Origin: Sedimentisphaerales bacterium
GTDB taxonomy: Bacteria > Planctomycetota > Phycisphaerae > Sedimentisphaerales > SM23-30
Assembly (NCBI GenBank): GCA_028281535.1
Contig: JANQJS010000019.1
Span: 186,001 to 250,000, forward strand
Direction: 5' to 3'
Length of the DNA stretch: 64,000 nt
This document shows positions 43,919-51,315 of the stretch, in pieces. Positions within the stretch are counted from its first letter, which is position 1. Each line of letters opens with the position of its first letter. Below the pieces are notes generated by a model, which was given only the letters and a program-made list of their open reading frames with translations, had not been told where the DNA came from and searched no databases. The position numbers and the translations under genes are program-made.

Positions 43919-45265
43919 ATGAATATGAAACTGACACTGATTTATCCCAGCATGGGTAAAATTCTAAATGAAAAATATGTCAAATCCTGGCAAATGCAGC
44001 CATTAAGTATTGCAGTCATCGCCGGGCTCACTCCTAATGACATAGATATCACCTTCTATGATGATCGACTCGATGAGATTCCTTACGATGATCCGACCGA
44101 TCTGGTAGCGATCAGTGTAGAAACCTACACGGCTAAGCGGGCCTATACCATCGCCGATGAATATCGCAAACGCGGTATTCCGGTGGTCATGGGGGGGATG
44201 CAGGCGTCATTAATTCCCGAAGAAGTTTCACAACATGCCGATGCCACCGTAGTGGGCGATGCGGAACCTGTTTGGCAAGATGTCCTGGAGGATGCCAAAA
44301 ACAATCAGCTGCAAACCTATTACCGAACACCTCGTAAAAATGGCCTGCTAACCCATACAAGACCAGATCGAACGATTTATCAAGATAAAAACTACTTATC
44401 GCTCGAATTAATCGAAGCAGGAAGAGGCTGTCCATTTGCATGTGATTTTTGTGCGATTGCCGGTTCCTACCATCAATCGTATCGAATGAAAACCATCGAT
44501 GATATCGTTAATGAAGTAGGGCGGGTTGATGGCAAAAATTTATTTTTTGTCGATGATAATTTTATCTCCAAAAGTCGCCAGACCAAAGAACTCTGCCATG
44601 CGATTGCCCCTTTAAATAAAAAATGGTTTAGTCACGGTTCCATTAATATGACCAATGACGATGAATTGCTCGATTGCTTAGCGAAAAGTGGTTGTGCCAA
44701 TATCCTCATCGGATTTGAATCCTTAAATCCAAAAGTCCTGCAGGCCATGGGCAAAAGCTGGAATATCGCCAAACGAGATTATTCCGAAGCGATTCAAAAA
44801 TTGCGTGATAGAGGTATTACTATTTATGCGACCTTTGTATTTGGCTATGACGATGATACCGAAGATGATATCAAACGCACCTTTGAGTTTGCCGTCGAGC
44901 AAAAGTTTTGCATGGCAGCGTTCAATCATTTGGTGCCATTTCCTGGAACGCCCCTCTATGATCGATTAAAAAAGGATGATCGCTTGATTAACGACAAATG
45001 GTGGCTCACCTCAGGACAAACGTTTGGCGATGTCTTTTTCAAACCGACCAAGATGTCAGCAGAAACATTAGCGCAGCGATGTTACGAATGCCGCCAGGAA
45101 TATTACAGTTATCATTCAATTTTCAAACGTTCATTGGATTTTAAGGCCAATTGCAATGGTTGGTATCAAAGCTTGATCTATTTCATTACCAATCATGTCT
45201 CTCGTAAAGGCATATTGCAACGCCAGGGTTGGCCCATTGGCGATTTGATAGGATCCGTAGGATGA
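43919..45265 (+). CDS. B12-binding-type radical SAM enzyme (paralogue 3)
   Basis: Start placed at 43919, one base after the previous stop; the frame also runs back to 43868 inside the previous gene. The 448-residue protein has a B12-like domain (FYDDRLDEIPYDDPTDLVAISV, VVMGGMQASLIPEEV, with Gln-Ala for the usual His-Pro), radical SAM cysteines 171, 175 and 178 in GRGCPFACDFC, NLFFVDDNFISK, ILIGFESLNP, FVFGYDDDTEDD. The stop overlaps the next start as ATGA. The replaced residues in the B12 domain could change cobalamin handling. Together with paralogues 1 and 2 this suggests several radical steps on one scaffold. Confidence 0.88.
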   Translation: MNMKLTLIYPSMGKILNEKYVKSWQMQPLSIAVIAGLTPNDIDITFYDDRLDEIPYDDPTDLVAISVETYTAKRAYTIADEYRKRGIPVVMGGMQASLIPEEVSQHADATVVGDAEPVWQDVLEDAKNNQLQTYYRTPRKNGLLTHTRPDRTIYQDKNYLSLELIEAGRGCPFACDFCAIAGSYHQSYRMKTIDDIVNEVGRVDGKNLFFVDDNFISKSRQTKELCHAIAPLNKKWFSHGSINMTNDDELLDCLAKSGCANILIGFESLNPKVLQAMGKSWNIAKRDYSEAIQKLRDRGITIYATFVFGYDDDTEDDIKRTFEFAVEQKFCMAAFNHLVPFPGTPLYDRLKKDDRLINDKWWLTSGQTFGDVFFKPTKMSAETLAQRCYECRQEYYSYHSIFKRSLDFKANCNGWYQSLIYFITNHVSRKGILQRQGWPIGDLIGSVG

Positions 45266-46350
45266 AAGTGACTTTCGACATAGCAACCAGTCAGGATGAT
45301 GCGCTCTTGCGGTATTGCCTAAAAGAAAATACCATGGAGGGTTCAATTTCCTTGGCATTTGAAGCGGAACCAAGCTTCTTTAAGGCCGTGTCGGTTCAAG
45401 GAAAAGAATCGCAGGTCTTGGTCGCGAGAACACAAAATCATTCACAAATCGCCGGGCTGGGTTTGCGCTCCATTAAACCCCTGCATGTTAATAATGAGAT
45501 TAAAAATATTGGCTATTTAAGCGGGCTTAGATTATCGCCGGGCTATCGCCATAGCATTCACTTGGCTAGAGGCTATCAGTTTTTAAAACAACTGGACGCT
45601 GATCAAAAAGTTCCTTTCTATCTGACAACCATTTTAGAAGAGAACGAAAAGGTCATTAAATTGCTCGAAAGCAATCGAGCGGATTTACCTACCTACCATT
45701 ATTTGAGCCGTTACAATACTTATTACATGAAGGCCATTCCAGAAGTCTCATCAAAAAACTATACTATTCGTCAGGCAACGCAGAAAGATTTGAGTAACCT
45801 ATTGGCATTTCTAAATCGAGAAGGAAAGAGAAAAACTTTTTTCCCCTATTTAGAAATAAATGATTTTCAATCAACCTATTTAATGGGATTACAGGTCAGC
45901 GACTTTTATCTCGCCTACGATCAAAACGAGTGCGTAGGCGTCTTGGCCAAATGGGATCAGTCCTCATTTAAACAGACGCGTGTTATGAATTACAGTCAGG
46001 GCATCAAAGTCGCTCGTCCCTTGGCCAATATGGTATCCTCCTGGACGCGTTTACCCAAACTCCCCAAAGTCGGTAGCCTGTTACGATATTACTATCTGAG
46101 CTTTGTGGCTATAAAGAAGGATAATCCTGATATTTTAACTCAACTCATCGCATATATCTCAAGCCAAAACAATGGCTATGATCTCTTTACCCTGGGGCTT
46201 TGCGAAAATGACCCTTTAACAAAAGCATTTGAGAATATAAAAGCCAAAGTATTAAAATCAAACATTTATCTCGTCTCATTTGACAAACAGTTTAAGATGC
46301 CAAATGCCATTAAAGAAAAAACACTTTATTTGGAGCTAGCAACACTATGA
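45262..46350 (+). CDS. GNAT-like acyltransferase with two GNAT-type halves
   Basis: Start at 45262 gives ATGA overlap with the previous stop. The 362-residue protein reads as two GNAT-like halves: the first with IAGLGLRSIKPLHV, NIGYLSGLRLSPGYRHSIHLARGYQFLK (a V/G-x-x-P-x-x-R-x-x-G/H-like acyl-CoA loop, about 92-112), the second beginning NYTIRQATQKDLSNLLAFLN with YLAYDQNECVGVLAKWDQ. It resembles the double-GNAT proteins that modify lipids or peptides, but I recognise no specific family. The acyl or aminoacyl donor is unknown. Coupled to the next gene by another ATGA overlap, so both proteins may work together. Confidence 0.65.
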   Translation: MKVTFDIATSQDDALLRYCLKENTMEGSISLAFEAEPSFFKAVSVQGKESQVLVARTQNHSQIAGLGLRSIKPLHVNNEIKNIGYLSGLRLSPGYRHSIHLARGYQFLKQLDADQKVPFYLTTILEENEKVIKLLESNRADLPTYHYLSRYNTYYMKAIPEVSSKNYTIRQATQKDLSNLLAFLNREGKRKTFFPYLEINDFQSTYLMGLQVSDFYLAYDQNECVGVLAKWDQSSFKQTRVMNYSQGIKVARPLANMVSSWTRLPKLPKVGSLLRYYYLSFVAIKKDNPDILTQLIAYISSQNNGYDLFTLGLCENDPLTKAFENIKAKVLKSNIYLVSFDKQFKMPNAIKEKTLYLELATL

Positions 46351-47078
46351 GTCAGGTATTAAGTGAAAAGAAATTAGTCGGCAGCATGGAAAGAGTCTCC
46401 AATGTCCCTGATGCTGATATGGTTGAAATGTATCAGTTAATGACACGCTACTATGATGGAATGCAGCTCGATCGTTTTGAAAAAGATTTTCGGGAAAAAG
46501 ATTATATTATACTTCTAAAAGAGTCATCAAACCATGACATCATCGGATTTTCGACCTTTCAAATGATTAACAAAAACATCGATGGCATCGCTCATAGTGT
46601 TCTCTTTTCTGGTGATACCATCGTTGATGAGAATTTCTGGGGCCAGCTTGAATTACCTCGAATTTGGTTGGAGTTTGTGGTATCTTACCAACAGGAAAAT
46701 CCACAGGTTCAATTATATTGGTTTCTTATTTGCAAGGGATATAAAACCTATCGGTTCTTACCAACTTATTTTTATGACTTTTACCCTTGTTACAAAAATC
46801 CAGAATTAAGGGCCGAGAAAAAAGTGTTGGACACATTTGCGAAAATAAAATTTGGTGATGATTATAACCCGCAAACCAATATTATTCATTATCGTCATCA
46901 GAAAGATCGCCTCAAGCCGGGTATAGCCGATATTGATTCAGGCCGGCTTAGAAATCCACACGTACGATATTTTTCTAAAAAAAATCCGAATTGGTCACGT
47001 GGTGATGAATTAGCTTGTATTGTAAAAATCGAACCGAAAAATTTTAAATCGTTCGTTCATAAATTAATCAAAAAATAA
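46347..47078 (+). CDS. GNAT-like protein of unknown function
   Basis: This 243-residue protein has ATGA coupling to the previous gene. A GNAT-like core is suggested by DADMVEMYQLMTRYYDGM, IIGFSTFQMINK, AHSVLFSGDTIVDENFW, and WFLICKGYKTYRFLPTYFYDFYP, a pattern seen in uncharacterised proteins beside radical SAM or lipid genes. The canonical acetyl-CoA loop is not obvious, so it could be a structural partner of the upstream double-GNAT protein. No membrane segment or signal peptide. Function unassigned. Confidence 0.55.
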   Translation: MSQVLSEKKLVGSMERVSNVPDADMVEMYQLMTRYYDGMQLDRFEKDFREKDYIILLKESSNHDIIGFSTFQMINKNIDGIAHSVLFSGDTIVDENFWGQLELPRIWLEFVVSYQQENPQVQLYWFLICKGYKTYRFLPTYFYDFYPCYKNPELRAEKKVLDTFAKIKFGDDYNPQTNIIHYRHQKDRLKPGIADIDSGRLRNPHVRYFSKKNPNWSRGDELACIVKIEPKNFKSFVHKLIKK

Positions 47079-47096
47079 TGAGTAAAGGAGTCTACA

Positions 47097-47699
47097 ATGA
47101 GTCATAAATGCGTGAGTGTGATGTTGTTTTTATCATGTTGCCTTCCTCTGCATGCTAATAATACTATCGCAAGCTCAAATGAAAAAGAGCATGTTGCCTT
47201 AAGAGCTCTATTAGAAAAAGCCCAAACGGCGTTAAATAATAAAGATCCCAAAGCCCTGCGAGAGTGTCTCGCAAACGAATTTGCCTTTACGGCGATTGAT
47301 CAAACGTTAATAACAACTGCCCAAGAGCTGCAGGATTGTTATGATAAAATGTTCAATGCGTCAGACGCTCCACTCTTGGATATGAAATCTGAGCCCAAAG
47401 CCGCTGTGCCATCCATTTTTCTATCAGACAATATCGCTTATTGTTACGGGACCTCTTTTGATACCTATACCTTAAAAGATGGCCGAAAAAATTCATTTAA
47501 TGCCCGCTGGACCGTAACCTGTATTAAGGAAAATGATCAATGGAAAGCCGCAACGGTTCATATCGGAACAAATTTTCTAGACAACGCGATACTAACTTCA
47601 GTGGTAGATAGTGGAAAGAAAATGATGCTGGGAACCTTTGTTCTAGGTCTGCTCATAGGATTTATCTTTGCCAAACTGATTCGGAAGAAAACAAATTAA
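47097..47699 (+). CDS. NTF2-like/DUF4440-type protein with signal peptide and C-terminal membrane anchor
   Basis: This 200-residue protein has a Sec signal (MSHKCVSVMLFLSCCLPLHA), a SnoaL/NTF2-like cone domain (about 30-165; LRALLEKAQTALNNKDPKALRECLANEF, then NARWTVTCIKENDQWKAATVHIG, the typical DUF4440 ending), and a C-terminal helix (LGTFVLGLLIGFIFAKLIRKK). The cone faces the periplasm and is held to the membrane. AAAGGAG lies 7 bases before the ATG. Such folds bind small hydrophobic ligands or serve as scaffolds; here it may hold the lipid intermediate, which is inference. Confidence 0.75.
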   Translation: MSHKCVSVMLFLSCCLPLHANNTIASSNEKEHVALRALLEKAQTALNNKDPKALRECLANEFAFTAIDQTLITTAQELQDCYDKMFNASDAPLLDMKSEPKAAVPSIFLSDNIAYCYGTSFDTYTLKDGRKNSFNARWTVTCIKENDQWKAATVHIGTNFLDNAILTSVVDSGKKMMLGTFVLGLLIGFIFAKLIRKKTN

Positions 47700-47706
47700 T
47701 TTAAAA

Positions 47707-48612
47707 ATGCTTTGGACGCGGCAGCCAATGATCATCGATAAAACAAAATTCTTTATACCAGAAAAGTTTACGCCCTTATATTATACACCAATATACGAGC
47801 ATTTAGAATGTAAACATAAACTGCGATACAATCAACTCAACGCACTTTTATTTAATGAGCAATTTATTTTCTTTGAATCCACCACATGCCAGACCGTTGC
47901 CAATGCGATTTTAAAAAAGCCTGAATTAGAATGGTCTCATGATGATGTAAAAACCTTTCAGAGTGAAGAAGAAACGCATTGGAAATGGTTTCATGCCTTG
48001 AACGTGAATGCAGAGTCCACGTTTTACAAGGAGTCCCCGTTTCATTTTATTGAAGTCTCACCCAAGCAACTCAAAACATGGAATGCGTTGACTCGCCGTA
48101 TAGATTACTTCCCATTGTTTCTATGGATAATATATATGCAGGAGGAGCGAGCCCTATATTATGCCAATACCATGATTCAAGACTCGCAGGATTTGGAACC
48201 CAATTATGTCAGTGTGCAAAAAAAACATCTGGATGATGAAGAAAGTCACAGTGATATTATTTCGAAATTACTAGAGATTTTGTGGTACAAAAAAAATAAA
48301 CTCATTCGAACGGTTAATGCCAAGCTATTTTCATGGATTATCCTGGAGTTTTTCTTATTGCCTAAGAGATCCGGTATGAAAATAATCGATCAATGGCTTG
48401 CAGAATTCACAGAACTCAAGTACTTAAGGTCTGATATTTTATGTCATTTTAAAAAACTCAGTGCTAATATGGATTTTGTGGCATCGCTCTATGGCAAAGA
48501 CGTTATCCCAAACACCTGGGACCGATTTTGTCAATTACCTGAGTTTAAACCCTTTTTAAATAAACTAACAGAACATGACTATGAGCTCTCAAAAGTATCC
48601 TATTCCAGCTAA
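47707..48612 (+). CDS. AurF-type diiron oxygenase
   Basis: This 301-residue helical protein shows the diiron ligand set of the AurF/CmlI N-oxygenase family: Glu51 or Glu57, Glu88-x2-His91 (EETH), Glu146/147 (MQEER), and the His174-x3-Glu178-x2-His181 signature (HLDDEESH). AurF-family enzymes oxidise amines to hydroxylamines, nitroso or nitro groups with oxygen; some members catalyse other oxygenations. It needs an electron donor not encoded here. The start could be ATG 47707 or 47728. It overlaps the desaturase gene by 38 bases. In this operon an amine made by GH3/GNAT steps would be a fitting substrate. Confidence 0.75.
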   Translation: MLWTRQPMIIDKTKFFIPEKFTPLYYTPIYEHLECKHKLRYNQLNALLFNEQFIFFESTTCQTVANAILKKPELEWSHDDVKTFQSEEETHWKWFHALNVNAESTFYKESPFHFIEVSPKQLKTWNALTRRIDYFPLFLWIIYMQEERALYYANTMIQDSQDLEPNYVSVQKKHLDDEESHSDIISKLLEILWYKKNKLIRTVNAKLFSWIILEFFLLPKRSGMKIIDQWLAEFTELKYLRSDILCHFKKLSANMDFVASLYGKDVIPNTWDRFCQLPEFKPFLNKLTEHDYELSKVSYSS

Positions 48613-49513
48613 GTTGAATATCACCATTGCAATTTTTCAGGTGGTAATCTTATCTGGCCTACTAATATTAACATCATACACAGATAATATCTGGCAAGTC
48701 ATTGGTATAGCATTTTTATATGGCATTGCAATGAATTCCGGTTATGCCATGCTGCACGAAGCAGAACACAATCTATTGCACACCAATAAAAAAGTGAATA
48801 CCACGGCAGGTGTGGTTTTGGCTTTATTCTTTCCCGCACCATTTCATCTTATTCGCCAGGGGCATATCGGCCATCATTTAAGAAATCGATCCGACGACGA
48901 AGCCTTTGATTTCTATTTCGAGGGAGAAAACCCTATTTGGAAGTTCTTACAACTGTATGGCACACTCACAGGCTTTTTCTGGATCGTTATTGTCCTCAGT
49001 AATCTCCTGGCAATCATTTGTCCCTGGATATTCAAAGCGAAAAATTCTAAAATTGCCTCACTCGATCGTCCCTCTGAAGCTTTCTTTGAAACTTTGAACG
49101 AAAAATTTATACCTTATATCATCATGGAAGCAATCGCCGTTTTACTCCTTCATGGATTAATCATTACGATTTTTAATATCCCGATTTGGAAATATCTCAT
49201 CGTTCTTTTTGGTTTTGGACTCATGTGGTCTGCCATGCAATATGTGCATCATTTCGGAACCGATCGCGATGTACAAAAAGGGGCACTCAATCTAAAAACA
49301 TTTTATTTACTCGATCTGATTTGGCTAAATCATAACTGGCATTTATATCACCACATGGATCCGACCATTCCTTGGATATACCTGCCCACTCAGCATAAAG
49401 ATAAAAAAGATGATAGAGGGAATCTAATAAAGTATTATTTTCGCATGTGGCGTGGACCACGAAAAACAAACAACCGAGTTCAAAACAGATATGCAGGAAA
49501 AATTATCCGATAA
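48575..49513 (+). CDS. membrane fatty-acid desaturase
   Basis: This 312-residue enzyme of the diiron membrane desaturase/hydroxylase superfamily has three His boxes: HEAEH (61-65), HIGHH (97-101) and HNWHLYHH near residue 252, between about four membrane helices. It would introduce a double bond or hydroxyl into a lipid acyl chain, using oxygen and reduced ferredoxin or cytochrome. Start ATG 48575 with ATG 48581 as alternative. Overlaps both neighbours, so it is clearly part of the operon. The acyl position cannot be predicted. Confidence 0.9.
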   Translation: MTMSSQKYPIPAKLNITIAIFQVVILSGLLILTSYTDNIWQVIGIAFLYGIAMNSGYAMLHEAEHNLLHTNKKVNTTAGVVLALFFPAPFHLIRQGHIGHHLRNRSDDEAFDFYFEGENPIWKFLQLYGTLTGFFWIVIVLSNLLAIICPWIFKAKNSKIASLDRPSEAFFETLNEKFIPYIIMEAIAVLLLHGLIITIFNIPIWKYLIVLFGFGLMWSAMQYVHHFGTDRDVQKGALNLKTFYLLDLIWLNHNWHLYHHMDPTIPWIYLPTQHKDKKDDRGNLIKYYFRMWRGPRKTNNRVQNRYAGKIIR

Positions 49514-50222
49514 TCAAACCATTGAGCATGTGGAATCTTCAAAATCGTTTGACGCAGCCGGTTTAACCACGCTGCAGCGATTACTATTGCTTGCCATAAA
49601 TGTCCTGGGATTGATTCATATCATCGGGACATTCGCAGTTTACTTTATCCCAACCCTGTCAATCGAACTTAGAATATCTGCAGCCCTCTTGGTCTTATAC
49701 CTTGTCCCGCCCATCATCGCACGATGTTTATTAATCTTAGCTCCCATAAAACAGCATCGTATCAAACCTGGCTCCAAGCCTTATTTTGTCTGGTGGACTC
49801 TATTCAATTTACAATCTGTTTATAGCAGACTTCCATTTTTAGAAGAATTATTACGATTGATTCCCGGAATCTATTCGATCTGGTTGCGTCTCTGGGGCTC
49901 CAAAATAGGGCGACTAACCTACTGGACGTCAGGAACGACGATTCTGGACCGAAGTTTTTTACAGATTGGAGACGATGTGATCTTTGGTGCAGGCTCGCGA
50001 CTGAATCCGCATGTACTCATTCGCAATGACTCCGGCGAACTTGAACTTTTGCTAGCCCCTGTTATCGTTGGCAACCAGGCGATTATTGGAGGCTATTCTT
50101 TATTAACTTCAGGCACGCAGGTTGCTGACAATGAAGTGACCAGAGCCTTTACGATTTCACCCCCATTCACTCGATGGGAAAATGGCAAAAGAACCAAGCT
50201 GGACACTACCGCGGCCAAATGA
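49491..50222 (+). CDS. left-handed beta-helix (hexapeptide) acyltransferase-like membrane protein
   Basis: After an N-terminal hydrophilic stretch, two membrane helices (LLLLAINVLGLIHIIGTFAVYF and LLVLYLVPPIIARCLLIL) lead into a hexapeptide-repeat domain with the repeating [LIV]-G-x(4) turns: LRLWGSKIGRLTYWTSGTTI, LQIGDDVIFGAGSRLNPH and VIVGNQAIIGGYSLLTSGTQVADN. It is a putative membrane-bound O- or N-acyltransferase; the catalytic His typical of some members is not evident. Start chosen as ATG 49491; an in-frame GTG at 49452 would give 13 more residues. The stop overlaps the next start as ATGA. Confidence 0.7.
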   Translation: MQEKLSDNQTIEHVESSKSFDAAGLTTLQRLLLLAINVLGLIHIIGTFAVYFIPTLSIELRISAALLVLYLVPPIIARCLLILAPIKQHRIKPGSKPYFVWWTLFNLQSVYSRLPFLEELLRLIPGIYSIWLRLWGSKIGRLTYWTSGTTILDRSFLQIGDDVIFGAGSRLNPHVLIRNDSGELELLLAPVIVGNQAIIGGYSLLTSGTQVADNEVTRAFTISPPFTRWENGKRTKLDTTAAK

Positions 50223-50845
50223 AACAAGAAAATCTTCATATCGAACTCCTTTCTGCCTTAAAAGCACACTGGAAATACAAAGTTGCAATCGGCCTGGTAT
50301 TATATGCCCTTATCTGCGTACCTTATTTTGCCACCTCGCGACTCATCATTTTTCCCATCAAAGAAATTCAACCCACATGGCTGGATAACATGATTGGCTT
50401 TTACGATATCACCGTGATTGGCTATCTTTCCATCTACCTGCTATTAGCCGTTCCACCCTATACGATGACATCAAAACCTGACTTAAACAAATACGCCCTG
50501 GGAATCCTCATCGTCGGCTGGACCGGCAGCCTCATCCATTTTTTCTGGCCAACCCATGTCCCAAGACCGGACCCAACCAACACCTTTTTTCTTTATCAAT
50601 TTTTAGTCTCAATAGAACAACCTTACAATTGTATTCCATCCCTACATGCCGCCTTTTCAATTTACACCGCATTGACATTAAATAAATGCGCCCTCATCCA
50701 TCTATACCCAAAAGCTTCAAAAAGTATTGTTTGGATCTGGTGCCTGATCATACTCATCTCAACACTCACCACCAAACAACACATGATTATCGACCTGATC
50801 CCAGGCATCGTTTTAGCCATCATCGCCTACAAAATTACATTTTGA
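50219..50845 (+). CDS. PAP2-type membrane phosphatase or inositolphosphotransferase-like protein
   Basis: Start at 50219 (ATGA overlap with the previous stop). The 208-residue protein has about five membrane helices and PAP2-family motifs: PSLHAAFSIYTALTL (about 145-160) and TKQHMIIDLIPG (about 180-192), i.e. the P-S-x-H and H-x3-D motifs. It resembles the PAP2_3/inositolphosphotransferase branch that removes or transfers phosphate headgroups of lipids. As last gene of the operon it may finish or release a lipid product. A REP-like hairpin begins one base after the stop codon region. Confidence 0.8.
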   Translation: MKQENLHIELLSALKAHWKYKVAIGLVLYALICVPYFATSRLIIFPIKEIQPTWLDNMIGFYDITVIGYLSIYLLLAVPPYTMTSKPDLNKYALGILIVGWTGSLIHFFWPTHVPRPDPTNTFFLYQFLVSIEQPYNCIPSLHAAFSIYTALTLNKCALIHLYPKASKSIVWIWCLIILISTLTTKQHMIIDLIPGIVLAIIAYKITF

Positions 50846-50846
50846 A

Positions 50847-50871
50847 GTAGGCCAGGCAGCTTCAGTCTGGC
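50847..50871. repeat. REP-like GTAG hairpin, copy a
   Basis: GTAG followed by the imperfect palindrome GCCAGGC-AGCTTCA-GTCTGGC (7 pairs, one G-U). The head tetranucleotide plus palindrome is the layout of RAYT-associated REP elements. It lies directly at the end of the biosynthetic operon; a related copy is at 54090-54114. Confidence 0.55.
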
Positions 50872-50913
50872 AATTTAATTACAATAATAATCTACTTGAA
50901 AGTAAAACCACAG

Positions 50914-51075
50914 AATGCCTCAAAACACCTATTTCCATGCCATATAATGCATTTAGAAGTTATAGAAAAATGTGATTTTTGTCACTTTTTTCATTGATAA
51001 ATTTTACGTTTCAGATACAATGTTTACATAGTCAGGGTTGAAACGACTCACGTCCCTCCGAAGCCCCCTTTAAAT
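50914..51075 (+). repeat. promoter-plus-leader repeat module, copy 1
   Basis: 162 bp matching 53449-53610 with many substitutions. It includes TTGATA (50994-50999), 16 bases, TACAAT (51016-51021), then CATAGTCAGGGT and a conserved structured start: AGGG, GAC-TCAC-GTC hairpin, CCTCCGAAGCCCC. The loop base differs between copies (TCAC/TCAT) while the stem is kept. It likely drives the beta-helix/dockerin gene 240 bases downstream. Confidence 0.7.
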
Positions 51076-51315
51076 TTCAAATATATATGAAAGTGATGTA
51101 CAAAAATCATTTTTTGTTGTGGTATATGTATTCGAAAGTGTTGAGATCCAGAACAAGGGGTTCTGGGTATAGTTTGGTCTGAAAGATTATTAAGGTTGGG
51201 TTCTCCAAAATTACAAAAGCATGGATTGATGTCTATTGCTATATTTCTCAATAGAACGCCGCCTGAACTTCGATCAGAACATATTCAAATCGTTTTATAA
51301 TAGAAAGGGAAAATT

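Larger units (their letters stand above)
50846..51315. other. 470-bp intergenic region upstream of the beta-helix gene
   Basis: It contains the REP-like hairpin and copy 1 of the promoter-leader module, then about 240 bases of AT-rich leader without a gene I can support. AAAGGGAAAA before the ATG at 51316 serves as the ribosome binding site. Confidence 0.5.

Noticed and set aside
51039-51074. TTG-initiated 11-codon frame in the promoter-leader module
   Set aside because: Frame is not kept in the second copy because of a one-base length change in the C-run, arguing for RNA rather than peptide function.
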